A stretch of 64,000 nt of DNA from Gloeotrichia echinulata CP02 (GCA_038087035.1 CP051187.1:2919001-2983000); one strand, 5' to 3'; numbered from the stretch's first letter, positions 51,067 through 60,212 are shown. Notes: generated from the letters alone by a model not told the origin. Numbers and translations: made by a program.

Positions 51067-52224
51067 ATGATCCAAAGTGTAAATCCCGTTCCTGCCTTTG
51101 ATATCAAGCAACAATACACCAGTATCGAAGCAGAAGTCAGTACAGCCGTTTTAGAGGTTCTGGCTTCTGGTCGTTATATTGGCGGTCCGTTGGTTGAAGA
51201 CTTTGAAAAACAGTTTGCCGCCTATAATGGTGTAACAGAATGTGTAGCTTGTAACTCAGGTACTGATGCGCTATTTTTAGCGTTACGAGCCTTAGAAATT
51301 GGTGCAGGTGATGAAGTAATTACCACACCGTTTACCTTTATCGCCACAGCTGAAGTTATCAGCGCTGTGGGTGCAAAGCCGATTTTCGTTGATATAGACG
51401 CGACTACATTTAATATTGATTTACAGCAAGTAGCAGCAGCAATTACAGCCAAAACCAAGGCGATTATCCCGGTTCACCTATTTGGACAACCTGTGGATAT
51501 GACAGCGTTGATGGCGATCGCCCAAACTCACAATTTGGCAGTAATTGAAGATTGCGCTCAGTCTACAGGAGCAAGCTGGGGTGGTAAAATAGTCGGCAGC
51601 ATTGGGCATATTGGTTGCTTTAGTTTCTACCCTACCAAAAATCTGGGTGGTTGCGGTGATGGCGGGGCAATTACAACTAATGACCCAGCTATTGCTACCA
51701 AATTGCGGGTATTACGAGAACACGGCAGTAAAATCCGCTATATCCATGAAGAAATTGGTGTAAATAGCCGCTTGGATGCCATACAAGCAGCTATTTTAGG
51801 GATTAAGTTGCGTTATCTGGATAAATGGAATGAACGACGACGAGCGATCGCTGCTTATTACGACCTGTTTCTCAGTCAAATCCCTGGTGTTATCACACCT
51901 CAAGAATTACCTGGGGGCCTTGGGGTATGGAATCAATACACCATTCGCATCAAAGCTGAGGAGCGAAATGGTTCTAGTTGCCAATATCGGGACTCACTGC
52001 GTAATCAATTACAAGCACAGGGCGTAAGTACAATGGTTTACTATCCCCGCCCTTTACATTTACAACCGATTTATGAAAGTCTGGGATATCAGCCAGGACA
52101 ATTGCCACTAGCAGAGCAAGCCAGCCATCAGGTTTTATCCTTACCCATGTTCCCAGAATTGACACAAGAACAGCAAGACAAAGTGATTGATGCGTTCAAA
52201 GATAGTCTAGGGGCTAGGGGCTAG
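51067..52224 (+). CDS. DegT/DnrJ/EryC1/StrS family aminotransferase
   Basis: This 385-aa PLP enzyme has ECVACNSGTDALFLALRAL, EDCAQSTGASW and the Schiff-base lysine in FSFYPTKNLGGCGDGGA. Such enzymes usually aminate keto sugars for polysaccharide or natural-product synthesis. The last codons (DSLGARG) are encoded by a GGGGCTA heptamer run that continues past the stop, so the C-terminus has probably been altered by repeat growth. It stands alone. Confidence 0.92.
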   Translation: MIQSVNPVPAFDIKQQYTSIEAEVSTAVLEVLASGRYIGGPLVEDFEKQFAAYNGVTECVACNSGTDALFLALRALEIGAGDEVITTPFTFIATAEVISAVGAKPIFVDIDATTFNIDLQQVAAAITAKTKAIIPVHLFGQPVDMTALMAIAQTHNLAVIEDCAQSTGASWGGKIVGSIGHIGCFSFYPTKNLGGCGDGGAITTNDPAIATKLRVLREHGSKIRYIHEEIGVNSRLDAIQAAILGIKLRYLDKWNERRRAIAAYYDLFLSQIPGVITPQELPGGLGVWNQYTIRIKAEERNGSSCQYRDSLRNQLQAQGVSTMVYYPRPLHLQPIYESLGYQPGQLPLAEQASHQVLSLPMFPELTQEQQDKVIDAFKDSLGARG

Positions 52225-52231
52225 GGGCTAG
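52209..52231. repeat. GGGGCTA heptamer run reaching into the aminotransferase 3' end
   Basis: Three GGGGCTA units overlapping the last codons and the stop of the preceding gene. Confidence 0.85.
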
Positions 52232-52307
52232 TCCCGCGATTTCAAACTATTTGTTTAGCCGGATAAATTTTTAGATACCCCTAAATCCACACGATATGAT
52301 ACCAGCT

Positions 52308-52336
52308 GTAGGGGCACGGCAATGCCGTGCCCCTAC
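52308..52336. repeat. GTAGGGGCACGGCA palindrome
   Basis: Perfect inverted repeat GTAGGGGCACGGCA/TGCCGTGCCCCTAC around one A. Same core as at 6205 and as the inner arms of the element at 63296. Confidence 0.9.
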
Positions 52337-52457
52337 GCTAAATCTACATGTGTCAGCGTTTTAGTGGTATTGTATAAGACTTTGAAATCGCGGGACTAGG
52401 GATGAAGGAGTGGGGGAGATGAGGGAGGGGTAACATCCTCATCCCCATGATTACCAA

Positions 52458-53204
52458 CTAGGCGATCGCACGATTGCTAGCAGTTGCTAAGGCTTCGACT
52501 AAACTACGTACAGCGGCAATCATTGCTACTTCGCTGTTGAGTTGGTTGATAGCAGAACCGACGCCAACACCAGCAGCACCAGCGGCGATCGCTAGGGGTG
52601 CGGTCACGCTAGAAATGCCGGAAGCACATAATACTGGTACGGAGACTGCACGGGAAATCTCAAAAGCTGCAGCTAAGGTGGGGGCAGCTTTTTCAATTAA
52701 TCCTAGGGTGCCAGGGTGAGCAGGTTTGCTACTGATGCCACCTTCGGTTTGAATCATGTCTGCACCAGCTTTGACTAGTTCTTCAGCCAGTTGCACTTGT
52801 TGATCTAGTTCCAGAATGTGGGGAACAGTCACCGAGAGGGTAATTTCCGGTAGCAGGGCACGGGTTTGGTGAGTTAGCGCTAGCACTTCCTCCGCTTCAA
52901 ATCTACGTCCAAGGACGTAGAAGGAATCAAAATTCCCAATTTCTATCAAATCGGCGCCAGCTGCTACAGCTGACACAAATTTCTCTGGTTCTACTGCTGA
53001 TACACAGATTGGTAATTTAGTCAATGTTTTTACCAACTGAACTAAAGCAGGATCGGCGGCGATATCAACAAAAGTAGCACCGCCAAGTTCAGCGGCTTTG
53101 ACGGTAGCAGCAACGCTATGGGCGTCAAAGTTATTCAAACCGCTGATCACTTTCAGGACACGGCGGGCAGTAAATGCACGTTGGAGTGAAGAATGCATTG
53201 TCAT
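52458..53204 (-). CDS. DUF561/Ycf23-like TIM-barrel protein
   Basis: This 248-aa protein has KVISGLNNFDAHSVAATVKAAELGGATFVDIAAD near the N-terminus, and GADLIEIGNFDSFY and ASGISSVTAPLAIAAGAAGVGVGSA, a (beta/alpha)8 phosphate-binding pattern. It matches the DUF561/Ycf23 family present in cyanobacteria and red-algal plastids; its function is unknown. The second ATG (MHSSLQRAFTARRVLK) may be the real start. A candidate small RNA is transcribed divergently just upstream. Confidence 0.85.
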   Translation of the reverse strand: MTMHSSLQRAFTARRVLKVISGLNNFDAHSVAATVKAAELGGATFVDIAADPALVQLVKTLTKLPICVSAVEPEKFVSAVAAGADLIEIGNFDSFYVLGRRFEAEEVLALTHQTRALLPEITLSVTVPHILELDQQVQLAEELVKAGADMIQTEGGISSKPAHPGTLGLIEKAAPTLAAAFEISRAVSVPVLCASGISSVTAPLAIAAGAAGVGVGSAINQLNSEVAMIAAVRSLVEALATASNRAIA

Positions 53205-53224
53205 TGTTCGTCTTTTGTAGCTAC

Positions 53225-53395
53225 GAAAGTAAGGTATATTCTACCGCTGCTATACAAAACTTGGCTAAACTTATCTAAGCTTCGCCATTCAACTAGAAGT
53301 AATTTCTAGAGGGTCTGCTTCTTGCTTCCACCAAGGGAGTCGGCTCCTTCTTGTCCACAAGCGTAAATTCGGCTCTAGCCGAGCCTATTTTTTTT
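53225..53395 (+). ncRNA. Candidate small RNA with terminator
   Basis: No plus-strand protein gene precedes it, yet a strong terminator-like hairpin followed by eight T's ends at 53395. Upstream lie further hairpins: CTAGAA/TTCTAG (53293-53309), AAGGGAG/CTCCTT (53333-53349) and CTTG/CAAG (53351-53361). A TATATTCT near 53234 could be a -10 box. The whole fits a ~150-nt structured non-coding RNA divergent from the DUF561 gene. It was not matched to a known family. Confidence 0.4.
53371..53395 (+). terminator. Rho-independent terminator
   Basis: GGCTC-TAGCC-GAGCC stem-loop at 53371-53385 followed by TA and eight T's. It is on the plus strand, between two minus-strand protein genes. Confidence 0.6.
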
Positions 53396-53687
53396 GCCTG
53401 TCAATTATTGTTTTGAAGCTTTTAGACGTTTTTCAACATTTTTCACCTATTTAACGAATCATGGCATCCTGTTCAACCTTTTGACAGGCTGGCTAGTAAT
53501 GAAAGCGACTGTGGTTTACAAACCAGATAATTTTTGGCCTTGGTTTTCGGCATTAAAGAAAAATTATCAGAAAGTTACAACTCTGTCAATATCCTCACAC
53601 TGAATAACTATGAGTAACTTTAGAAAAGTATTTGGCTATTTAGTCAAGCTCCTTAGTTGTTAGATGGTAGAAATCAAGCCAAAATTC

Positions 53688-55676
53688 CTACGGTAATTGC
53701 CAAATTCTGATAGTCTTGTCTGCACTACCACTAACCAAAGTTTTACCATCGGGACTGAAAGCCACGGCAAAAACCTCGGTTGAATGGCCAGTAAAAGTCT
53801 TGTCCCCTCCCGTTATTAGATTCCACAGTTTGACAGTTTTATCATCACTACCAGTAGCGATATATTTACCATTTGGACTGAATGCGACAGAATTCACATC
53901 AGCAGTATGTCCTGTCATTGTGCGTATTTCCATGCCGTTTTTGAGTTTCCAAACTTTGACAGTTCTATCATCGCTAGCACTAGCTAGCATCTCTCCATCT
54001 TGGCTAATAGCAACGGCATTAACATCACCTGAATGCGCCGAAATAGTGCGTATTTCTTGTCCCGTCTTCAAGTTCCAAATTTTAATAGTTTTGTCCTTAC
54101 TACCACTGACAATAGTCTCACCATCTGGGGTAATAGCAACGGATAAAACCACACCTGAATGCCCTGTAAGGGTGCGTATTTCCTGTCCCGTTTTTAAGTT
54201 CCAAACCTTAATAGTTTTGTCATAACTACCACTGACGAGAGTCTCTCCATCGCGGCTGATCGCGACAGAATTAACAAAGTATTTATGACCAGTTAGTGTC
54301 CGAATTTCCTTGCCAGTATAGAAATTCCATACTTTGATAGTTTTATCCTTACTGCCACTGACAAGGATTTTACTATCACGACTGATAGCAACAGCATAAA
54401 CCCAGTCAGAATGTCCAGTCACGGTATGGATTTTCTGGCGATTCCAAAAGTCCCAAATTTTGACACTTTTGTCATCACTACCACTGGCTAATCTATTACC
54501 TTGAGTATCGAATGCGAGAGAATTAACCGCACCTGAATGACCAGTTATGTTTGGAGAATCAATAAAAATATATGTAATTAGATACCAGATTAAACCTGAT
54601 GCAGATAGCAGTATTAATGCCGCTAAAAGACTTTTATTTCTTGTTTTATCAAGCCATAATAGAAGTTTTGTATTTAACTGAATTGTTGGTGGTAATAAGG
54701 TAGGTACTCCCATTGTTGATGGTGGTACTGTGGCGAATTGTATTGTTTGTATTCTGGCGGGTAAATGTGGTATTAATTGTGAATTTAAATTCAAGTCCAC
54801 GAGGACTTCATTACATGATTGATAGCGCGTCTCAATATCTTTTTGTAATAACTTATCTAGGACATTTTCTAGTGTTAAAGATACAGTTATTCGAGACTGC
54901 AAATATTGCCGCCAGTTTGTTACCCAGGCATAACCTTGTTCAGTCCAAAGTTCAGATGGGTGAATTGATGTTAATAAATAAAAGCAAGTCACACCCAAAC
55001 TAAATAAGTCACTAGCTGGATATGCCTGGCGCAGCTTCATTTGTTCAATTGGAGCATAGCCATAGGAACCTATGCTCGTACCTTGATTATTTAAAGAATT
55101 TTCTGTTAACTGCTTGGCGACACCAAAATCAATCAAAACTAACTTGTGATCGCTTTGGCGACGGATAATATTTTCTGGCTTAATGTCGCGATGAATTACA
55201 TGATTTTCGTGGACAAACTGGAGAATGGGTAATAATTCACTTAAAACTTCCCAAATCTTTTCTTCACTGAAAGTCCCCTGCTGTTTTAACTCCTGTCCTA
55301 AAGTTTGCCCTTGAATGAACTGCTGCACCAAATACAGGTAGTGATCCTGCTCAAAGTAAGCATACAAAGTGGGAATTTGGGGATGTTCTCCTAGCTGTTG
55401 CAAACGCCGCGCTTCTTCTTGAAATAACTCCGTGGCCTTGCGTAAGGCTTTACTCCCTTGGACTTGCGGTGCTAGCTGCTTAACTACACAGTACTCTTTG
55501 AGCTTGTCTTGATCCTCTGCCAAAAAAGTTCTGCCAAATCCTCCGCCTCCGAGTGGTTGAATAATATGGTAACGGTTTCTTAACAATGGTGTGATTTTTG
55601 TACCGCAAGTTTGGCATAAATTTATGCCATCAGGATTGAGGGGCCTATTGCATCTGGGATTGAGGCAGTAGCTCAT
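53688..55676 (-). CDS. Serine/threonine kinase with zinc ribbon and seven WD40 repeats
   Basis: From ATG at 55674-55676 (MSYCLNPRCNRPLN) the protein is 662 aa. A zinc ribbon (CLNPRCN, CQTCGT) precedes a Hanks-type kinase domain: LGGGGFGRTFLAED (P-loop), HRDIKPENII and LIDFGVAK. A membrane helix (SLLAALILLSASGLIWYLITY, about 365-385) follows, then seven WD40 units each beginning with a TGHS-like motif, forming a beta-propeller probably outside the membrane. The architecture is typical of cyanobacterial signalling kinases. The substrate is unknown. Ten more codons are open upstream. Confidence 0.92.
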   Translation of the reverse strand: MSYCLNPRCNRPLNPDGINLCQTCGTKITPLLRNRYHIIQPLGGGGFGRTFLAEDQDKLKEYCVVKQLAPQVQGSKALRKATELFQEEARRLQQLGEHPQIPTLYAYFEQDHYLYLVQQFIQGQTLGQELKQQGTFSEEKIWEVLSELLPILQFVHENHVIHRDIKPENIIRRQSDHKLVLIDFGVAKQLTENSLNNQGTSIGSYGYAPIEQMKLRQAYPASDLFSLGVTCFYLLTSIHPSELWTEQGYAWVTNWRQYLQSRITVSLTLENVLDKLLQKDIETRYQSCNEVLVDLNLNSQLIPHLPARIQTIQFATVPPSTMGVPTLLPPTIQLNTKLLLWLDKTRNKSLLAALILLSASGLIWYLITYIFIDSPNITGHSGAVNSLAFDTQGNRLASGSDDKSVKIWDFWNRQKIHTVTGHSDWVYAVAISRDSKILVSGSKDKTIKVWNFYTGKEIRTLTGHKYFVNSVAISRDGETLVSGSYDKTIKVWNLKTGQEIRTLTGHSGVVLSVAITPDGETIVSGSKDKTIKIWNLKTGQEIRTISAHSGDVNAVAISQDGEMLASASDDRTVKVWKLKNGMEIRTMTGHTADVNSVAFSPNGKYIATGSDDKTVKLWNLITGGDKTFTGHSTEVFAVAFSPDGKTLVSGSADKTIRIWQLP

Positions 55677-55831
55677 AGTGAGGTATCTATCAGCAGTTGT
55701 AATCATAATAAAGAATTTCTGTGCATTTATTCGTATTCCTGATCGCTATTTTGTGAATTTTTGCTCATCAATTCTCAACAGTGCTAACCGCTCATAGGAA
55801 TCTGTACAAAGCTACCCAAGGATAGACAATA

Positions 55832-57055
55832 CTAGACAACTACGTTTGTAATTTTAGTCCAAAGTCCTAAAACTACAGGGATAAACGGCAATCCCTCTAG
55901 CCCATTCATAAAGTTTGGGATTACTTTCCTGGCTATATTTAAGCTTCCATTGGTATCAGCATTAATTGTTTTACCACTGGAAGTTTTGTATAAACCTCTT
56001 TGAATACGCTTGCCACTAAAAACGGGTTTATTATCTGATTTTTCTTTGTAAACAGGTAATTTATCACCGTCTAATGCACTGGCTTTTGAAGTGTAGCTTT
56101 CTTCAGTAATTACAACATCAATACCAGCTAAATTGGTTTTATAAGTTAGTAGATTTATTAATTTAGCGTGAGGTATTTTGGTAAATTGTTGATTGTTCTT
56201 TTTGCCAATATTAATATCTTGTTTCCATCCTGAATTATTGCCAATAATTAATTGACCGATATCATTTAACTGACACCAATCGATCACCCTACGGCTAACA
56301 GTATGGAGATAGTTATCAATCCTTCTATCACGCTTGCTATTTAATTCTTTAACCTGTCTCCAAGCTTCTATTGATTGCGCTAATCGCACTCTTTTATTGA
56401 AGAATTGGTTAATACTTTTCAATGGTCTACCATTAATCAATAACGGCTTGACACCGGGATGATTGGAAGTTGCAGCCATCAAATTATTTAAGCCAAGGTC
56501 TACACCAGCACTGTACTTACCTGTTGACTTAACAGACTCATTGACTGTGTAAACAACTTCAATAACATAATGATTTAGCTTAGGTACAATCCTTATTTGG
56601 TCTACATCTTTAGCCTTTGTTGGTAATTGAATGTTTGACTGTGAAAGTTTAACAATACCCTTAGTTAACGCTGGTTTTGATATTGCATCTATTGGGTAAA
56701 TCACAACATTTCTGCCACGTTCTTTATGTTTGTATCCTGGCATTTTGGGTTGACCAAGATATTTACCCTGATGTTTTGACCAATCTTTTAACGCTGCCAA
56801 CCAACTGTTCCAAGCTTCTGAAACTCTACGCACTATTTGTTTACTAACCTTCGTTGGTAGATATCGGTATGCTTCTAAATTCTTGGTTTGGTGGTAAATA
56901 TCAATTGAGTTGTAATACTTTTTAGTTTCAAAAAAGTATTGACGTTGAATATAGGTAGCAGCATTGTAAAGATGCTTGGATTGTAAAGCTAGGTAATCAC
57001 ATTCTTTCCAAAACTTATGCTGTCGGCTAATAATGTGCTTTTCAACTAATTGCAT
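55832..57055 (-). CDS. tnpB: TnpB-like RNA-guided nuclease, single-gene element
   Basis: From ATG at 57053-57055 (MQLVEKHIISRQHKFWKECD) the protein is 407 aa. RuvC-I is AGVDLGLNNLMAATSN (Asp ~186). Where RuvC-II usually reads IED/VEDL, this has LIIGNNSGWKQ, without the catalytic Glu. Further on, VVITEESYTSKASALDGD (Glu ~318/319) occupies the usual zinc-finger region, which lacks its CxxC pairs, and RuvC-III is NADTNGSLNIARK (Asp ~367). This matches a TnpB branch thought to have relocated its glutamate. TnpB enzymes cut DNA guided by an RNA from the element's 3' end. No tnpA accompanies it. A small RHH-type gene lies divergently upstream. Confidence 0.9.
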   Translation of the reverse strand: MQLVEKHIISRQHKFWKECDYLALQSKHLYNAATYIQRQYFFETKKYYNSIDIYHQTKNLEAYRYLPTKVSKQIVRRVSEAWNSWLAALKDWSKHQGKYLGQPKMPGYKHKERGRNVVIYPIDAISKPALTKGIVKLSQSNIQLPTKAKDVDQIRIVPKLNHYVIEVVYTVNESVKSTGKYSAGVDLGLNNLMAATSNHPGVKPLLINGRPLKSINQFFNKRVRLAQSIEAWRQVKELNSKRDRRIDNYLHTVSRRVIDWCQLNDIGQLIIGNNSGWKQDINIGKKNNQQFTKIPHAKLINLLTYKTNLAGIDVVITEESYTSKASALDGDKLPVYKEKSDNKPVFSGKRIQRGLYKTSSGKTINADTNGSLNIARKVIPNFMNGLEGLPFIPVVLGLWTKITNVVV

Positions 57056-57118
57056 TTTACTCGACCTCTCAAATGTTGTTATACTCATATTATATATGAG
57101 GAGTTTAAAAATAACAAC

Positions 57119-57286
57119 ATGGCTAGAAAGAAAATTTACGCAGAAGAAAAAAGAAGATTTACGATGACTTTGACTCAAACAGCTATTGAATGGTTAGAGC
57201 AAAAGCAAATAGACATGAAAGCATCAAGCCTTAGTGATGTTATAGAGCGCATGGCAAGAGAGAACCTACCCAAAAATGAGCAATAA
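57119..57286 (+). CDS. Small ribbon-helix-helix-like protein, divergent from tnpB
   Basis: A 55-aa protein MARKKIYAEEKRRFTMTLTQ continues with IEWLEQKQIDMKASSLSDVIERMARENL, a beta strand plus two helices, the size and shape of RHH (CopG/Arc-type) DNA-binding proteins. A GAGGAG lies upstream of the ATG. The 63-bp gap to the tnpB start would hold both promoters, so it may regulate tnpB. Function inferred. Confidence 0.6.
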   Translation: MARKKIYAEEKRRFTMTLTQTAIEWLEQKQIDMKASSLSDVIERMARENLPKNEQ

Positions 57287-57307
57287 TGGGTAGGTTTGTC
57301 CAGAATT

Positions 57308-57998
57308 TAGATTACAGTTTCAAACCCTGCCAGACTACCGACGCCCAATGCCATTTCGGATGCTGCAATATTTAGTGCGACTGCAAGCCCAATACCCAGA
57401 TAAAATCATTGAACAAGTAGTGATTTTTCTCAAACGGACTAACTCGGATGCTGTCTTTGTTGACACTTACACCAGTGCCTACACCACTCATCAATATCGA
57501 GTCATTCGCATGTGGGAGCAAGATCCAACACCATTACTTGCTAATCCAGCACTGTTACCTTTAGCTACTCTAGCAGCTAGCGATGCTCCCAACAATCTTT
57601 TAACCCAAGTTGCATCTCAAGTAGCTAGGATTGAAAATATAGAACAACTTGAGAATATCGCCGCTTGTACATTTGTCCTAGCTGGGTTGCGGTTTGAGGA
57701 ACCTTTAATTAACCAATTGCTAACAACGGATATTATGCGCGAATCTGTGACTTATCAACAAATTCTTCGTGAAGGTCGCCAAGAAGGAATCAAGGAAGGG
57801 CGCCAAGAAGGAATCAAGGAAGGCGAGTTGGCTTTGATTATCCGCCAGTTGACTCGTCGGTTTGGTATCATCGATCCCCAGTTGGCTCAACGACTGCAAT
57901 TATTATCTAGTCCCCAATTGGAGGATTTAGCAGAGGTGCTGTTAGATTTTTCCCAGGTGAGCGACTTAATTATCTGGTTGGAACAGCAGGGAAAATAA
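57308..57998 (+). pseudogene. Rpn-family (PD-(D/E)XK) protein missing its N-terminus
   Basis: The reading frame contains the core LQFQTLPDYRRPMPFRMLQY, where the family's catalytic strand ends, then VVIFLKRTNSD, YRVIRMWEQDP, LNQLL-type helices and a Gly-Arg-Gln-Glu-Gly tandem repeat REGRQEGIKEGRQEGIKEG. In full-length Rpn proteins about 70 residues with the first acidic motif precede this. Here the frame opens only at a stop codon near 57305, just past the tnpB/RHH element, so the N-terminus appears to have been removed. The first ATG in frame (57348) would start within the core. It could still make a C-terminal protein of 216 aa. Confidence 0.7.
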
Positions 57999-58046
57999 GA
58001 TGCGCTTAGTATATAATGAGGGATTGTGTCGAATCAATGCTAGACC

Positions 58047-58244
58047 ATGCCTAAACTCAAGACCCGTAAAGCAGCAGCGAAGCGATTCCGTGCCACCGGC
58101 TCAGGTAAAATCGTGCGTCGCAAGGCTTTCAAAAACCACCTCCTAGAACACAAAACCTCTAACAAAAAACGTGGACTGTCCAAGACAACACTTGTACATG
58201 AGCGTGATGAGGATAATGTGCGCTTGATGCTTCCATATTTGTAA
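58047..58244 (+). CDS. rpmI: 50S ribosomal protein L35
   Basis: 65-aa basic protein MPKLKTRKAAAKRFRATGSG with HLLEHKTSNKKRGLS, characteristic of L35. It precedes rplT by 31 bp, the usual order; infC is not present upstream. Confidence 0.97.
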   Translation: MPKLKTRKAAAKRFRATGSGKIVRRKAFKNHLLEHKTSNKKRGLSKTTLVHERDEDNVRLMLPYL

Positions 58245-58275
58245 ATTTTTCAGGAATATTCAGGAATATTAAGTT

Positions 58276-58632
58276 ATGACTCGGGTAAAACGCGGTAACG
58301 TAGCTCGTAAACGCCGCAATAAAATTCTCAAACTGGCTAAAGGTTTTCGCGGTTCCCACTCAACCCTGTTTAGAACCGCCAACCAACAGGTGATGAAGGC
58401 GCTACGGAGTGCTTACCGCGATCGCAAAAAGAAGAAACGCGATTTCCGCCGCCTGTGGATCGCCCGCATCAACGCTGCATCTCGCCAACATGGTTTGAGT
58501 TACAGCCAGTTGATTGGTAATCTGAAAAAAGCCGATGTGCAACTAAATCGCAAAATGTTGGCACAGTTAGCAGTTCTCGATCCAGCTAGCTTTGCCAAAG
58601 TCGCTGAATTAGCAACTCAAACTAAAGGGTAA
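58276..58632 (+). CDS. rplT: 50S ribosomal protein L20
   Basis: 118-aa protein with MTRVKRGNVARKRRNKILKL, GFRGSHSTLFRTANQQVMKA and RDFRRLWIARINAA, all L20 signatures. It binds 23S rRNA early in 50S assembly. It is cotranscribed with rpmI; the solute-binding gene begins 12 bp after its stop and may be read from the same transcript. Confidence 0.97.
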   Translation: MTRVKRGNVARKRRNKILKLAKGFRGSHSTLFRTANQQVMKALRSAYRDRKKKKRDFRRLWIARINAASRQHGLSYSQLIGNLKKADVQLNRKMLAQLAVLDPASFAKVAELATQTKG

Positions 58633-58644
58633 AGGTGATTACGG

Positions 58645-59454
58645 ATGAATAACGGATGTAACAAATGGCAAGCAAATAGTCGGTTACATCTGCTATTATC
58701 CGCGATATTTGTGTGTATTTTCTGTTGGCTGGGGATGGGAAACATCGCATCAGCCGCCCAAATCCCAGAAATACAACAGCGGGGCTATTTAAATATCGCC
58801 GTTAAAGATAACTTACGTCCCTTGGGATTTAGAGATGCTAACGGTAATTTACAAGGCTTGGAAATTGATTTAGCAAAGCATTTGGCATCTGACTTGCTAG
58901 GGAAAGCAGATGCTGTCAAATTGCAACCCGTAACCAATCGCGATCGCCTGTCTGTAGTCTTCAATCATAAAGTAGATCTCGCCATAGCTAGGGTAACAGC
59001 AACCGAGTCCCGCGCTCGTTTGGTAAGTTTAAGTGTTCCCTACTACTTTGATCGTACTGTATTCGTAGCTAAAGATACCAAAGTCCAGCAGCAGCGAGAT
59101 TTGGCAAAGCGGAAAATTGCTGTACTAAATAATTCCAGTACTATCGCCCAAGTGCAATATATTTTACCTAAAGCCGAGTTGGTAGGAGTAAATTCCTATC
59201 AAGAAGCACAAAAGCAAATAGAAAGCAATACAGTCGCAGCCTTCGCCGCCGATGCTAGTGTTTTGACCGGTTGGGTGCAAGAATATCCTCAATATCGGTT
59301 ACTGCCAACCCAACTATCAACAGAACCCCTGTCTGTAGTTATGCCCAAAGGATTGCAGTACGATGATTTAAGACGACAAGTAAACGAAGCGATCGCTCGT
59401 TATCTTGCTGAAGGTTGGCTCAAGCAACGGATTCAATATTGGGGCTTACCATAA
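58645..59454 (+). CDS. Periplasmic amino-acid-type solute-binding protein
   Basis: This 269-aa protein has a signal peptide (LHLLLSAIFVCIFCWLGMGNI...ASAA) and the family-3 binding fold: GYLNIAVKDNLRPLGFRDANGNLQGLEIDLAKHLA, followed by VDLAIARVTATESR. It should bind an amino acid or similar ligand for an ABC importer, which is not present nearby. It starts 12 bp after rplT. Ligand unknown. Confidence 0.88.
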   Translation: MNNGCNKWQANSRLHLLLSAIFVCIFCWLGMGNIASAAQIPEIQQRGYLNIAVKDNLRPLGFRDANGNLQGLEIDLAKHLASDLLGKADAVKLQPVTNRDRLSVVFNHKVDLAIARVTATESRARLVSLSVPYYFDRTVFVAKDTKVQQQRDLAKRKIAVLNNSSTIAQVQYILPKAELVGVNSYQEAQKQIESNTVAAFAADASVLTGWVQEYPQYRLLPTQLSTEPLSVVMPKGLQYDDLRRQVNEAIARYLAEGWLKQRIQYWGLP

Positions 59455-59459
59455 TTGAG

Positions 59460-59598
59460 TCAAGAGTGAGGAGTGAGGAGTGAGGAGTGAGGAGTTGGGA
59501 GTGAGGAGTGAGGAGTGAGGAATGAGGAGTTAGGAGTTAGGAGTGAGGAGTTAGGAGTTAGGAGTGACAAATGACAAATGACAAATGACAAATGACAA
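59460..59598. repeat. GAGTGAG/GAGTTAG and ACAAATG heptamer tract
   Basis: Units of GAGTGAG with GAGTTAG variants run to about 59565, then ACAAATG units. They fill the whole gap between the binding-protein and Ycf37-like genes, starting just after the stop codon. Confidence 0.93.
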
Positions 59599-59644
59599 AA
59601 AGCTGATAATAAAGAAGAACCTTTAATAGTTGTATTTGCAGACA

Positions 59645-60169
59645 ATGGATAATAGTCTCCCAGTTGTTTATCTCTCAATTTTCGTAGGGTTGCTCAGTTT
59701 TACGGTTGTGAGTGTTTTTCGCCAAATTTTCAAAACTCGTAAGCGTGAAAGTGCCTTATCTAGGTTGAACAAAAAGTTAGCTAAAGAAAAGGGGACGGCT
59801 CAAGAATATTATGAATTGGGCAGTATTTATTCCGAGAAAAAATTGTTTACTCAGGGAATATCGCTGTTTCAAAAAGCTCTGAAGGCGGCCGAAGAAGAGG
59901 GCGAAGAAGATATCGCACCAATTTACAATGGGCTGGGTTATGCTTACTTTTCTCAAGAACAATATGACTTGGCAATTCGTCAGTATAAAGAAGCCATCAA
60001 AAGTAAACCAGACTATGTGACGGCGCTGAATAATCTTGGTCACGCCTACGAGAAGAAAAAGTTAACTCCTCAAGCACTAGAAAGTTACGAAGAAGCACTG
60101 AAATTTGCGCCAAATAATGCCACTGCGAAACGCCGTGCTGAATCTTTGCGACGCTTGGTATCTGCGTAA
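59645..60169 (+). CDS. ycf37: Ycf37-like TPR membrane protein
   Basis: This 174-aa protein begins with a membrane helix (MDNSLPVVYLSIFVGLLSFT) followed by KEKGTAQEYYELGSIYSEKK and about three TPR units ending KPDYVTALNNLGHAYEKKKL. Size and layout match Ycf37 of cyanobacteria and red-algal plastids, linked in Synechocystis to photosystem I assembly or stability. The ATG at 59645 is chosen since the helix starts there; a further ATG lies 5 codons upstream. The symbol is from recalled similarity. Confidence 0.75.
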   Translation: MDNSLPVVYLSIFVGLLSFTVVSVFRQIFKTRKRESALSRLNKKLAKEKGTAQEYYELGSIYSEKKLFTQGISLFQKALKAAEEEGEEDIAPIYNGLGYAYFSQEQYDLAIRQYKEAIKSKPDYVTALNNLGHAYEKKKLTPQALESYEEALKFAPNNATAKRRAESLRRLVSA

Positions 60170-60212
60170 GGGACTGACAAAAAATAAATTATCCCAAATT
60201 ATGTCTACATTT

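Noticed and set aside
53394..53603. 69-codon plus-strand frame
   Set aside because: Starts inside the T-run of the candidate terminator; no features.
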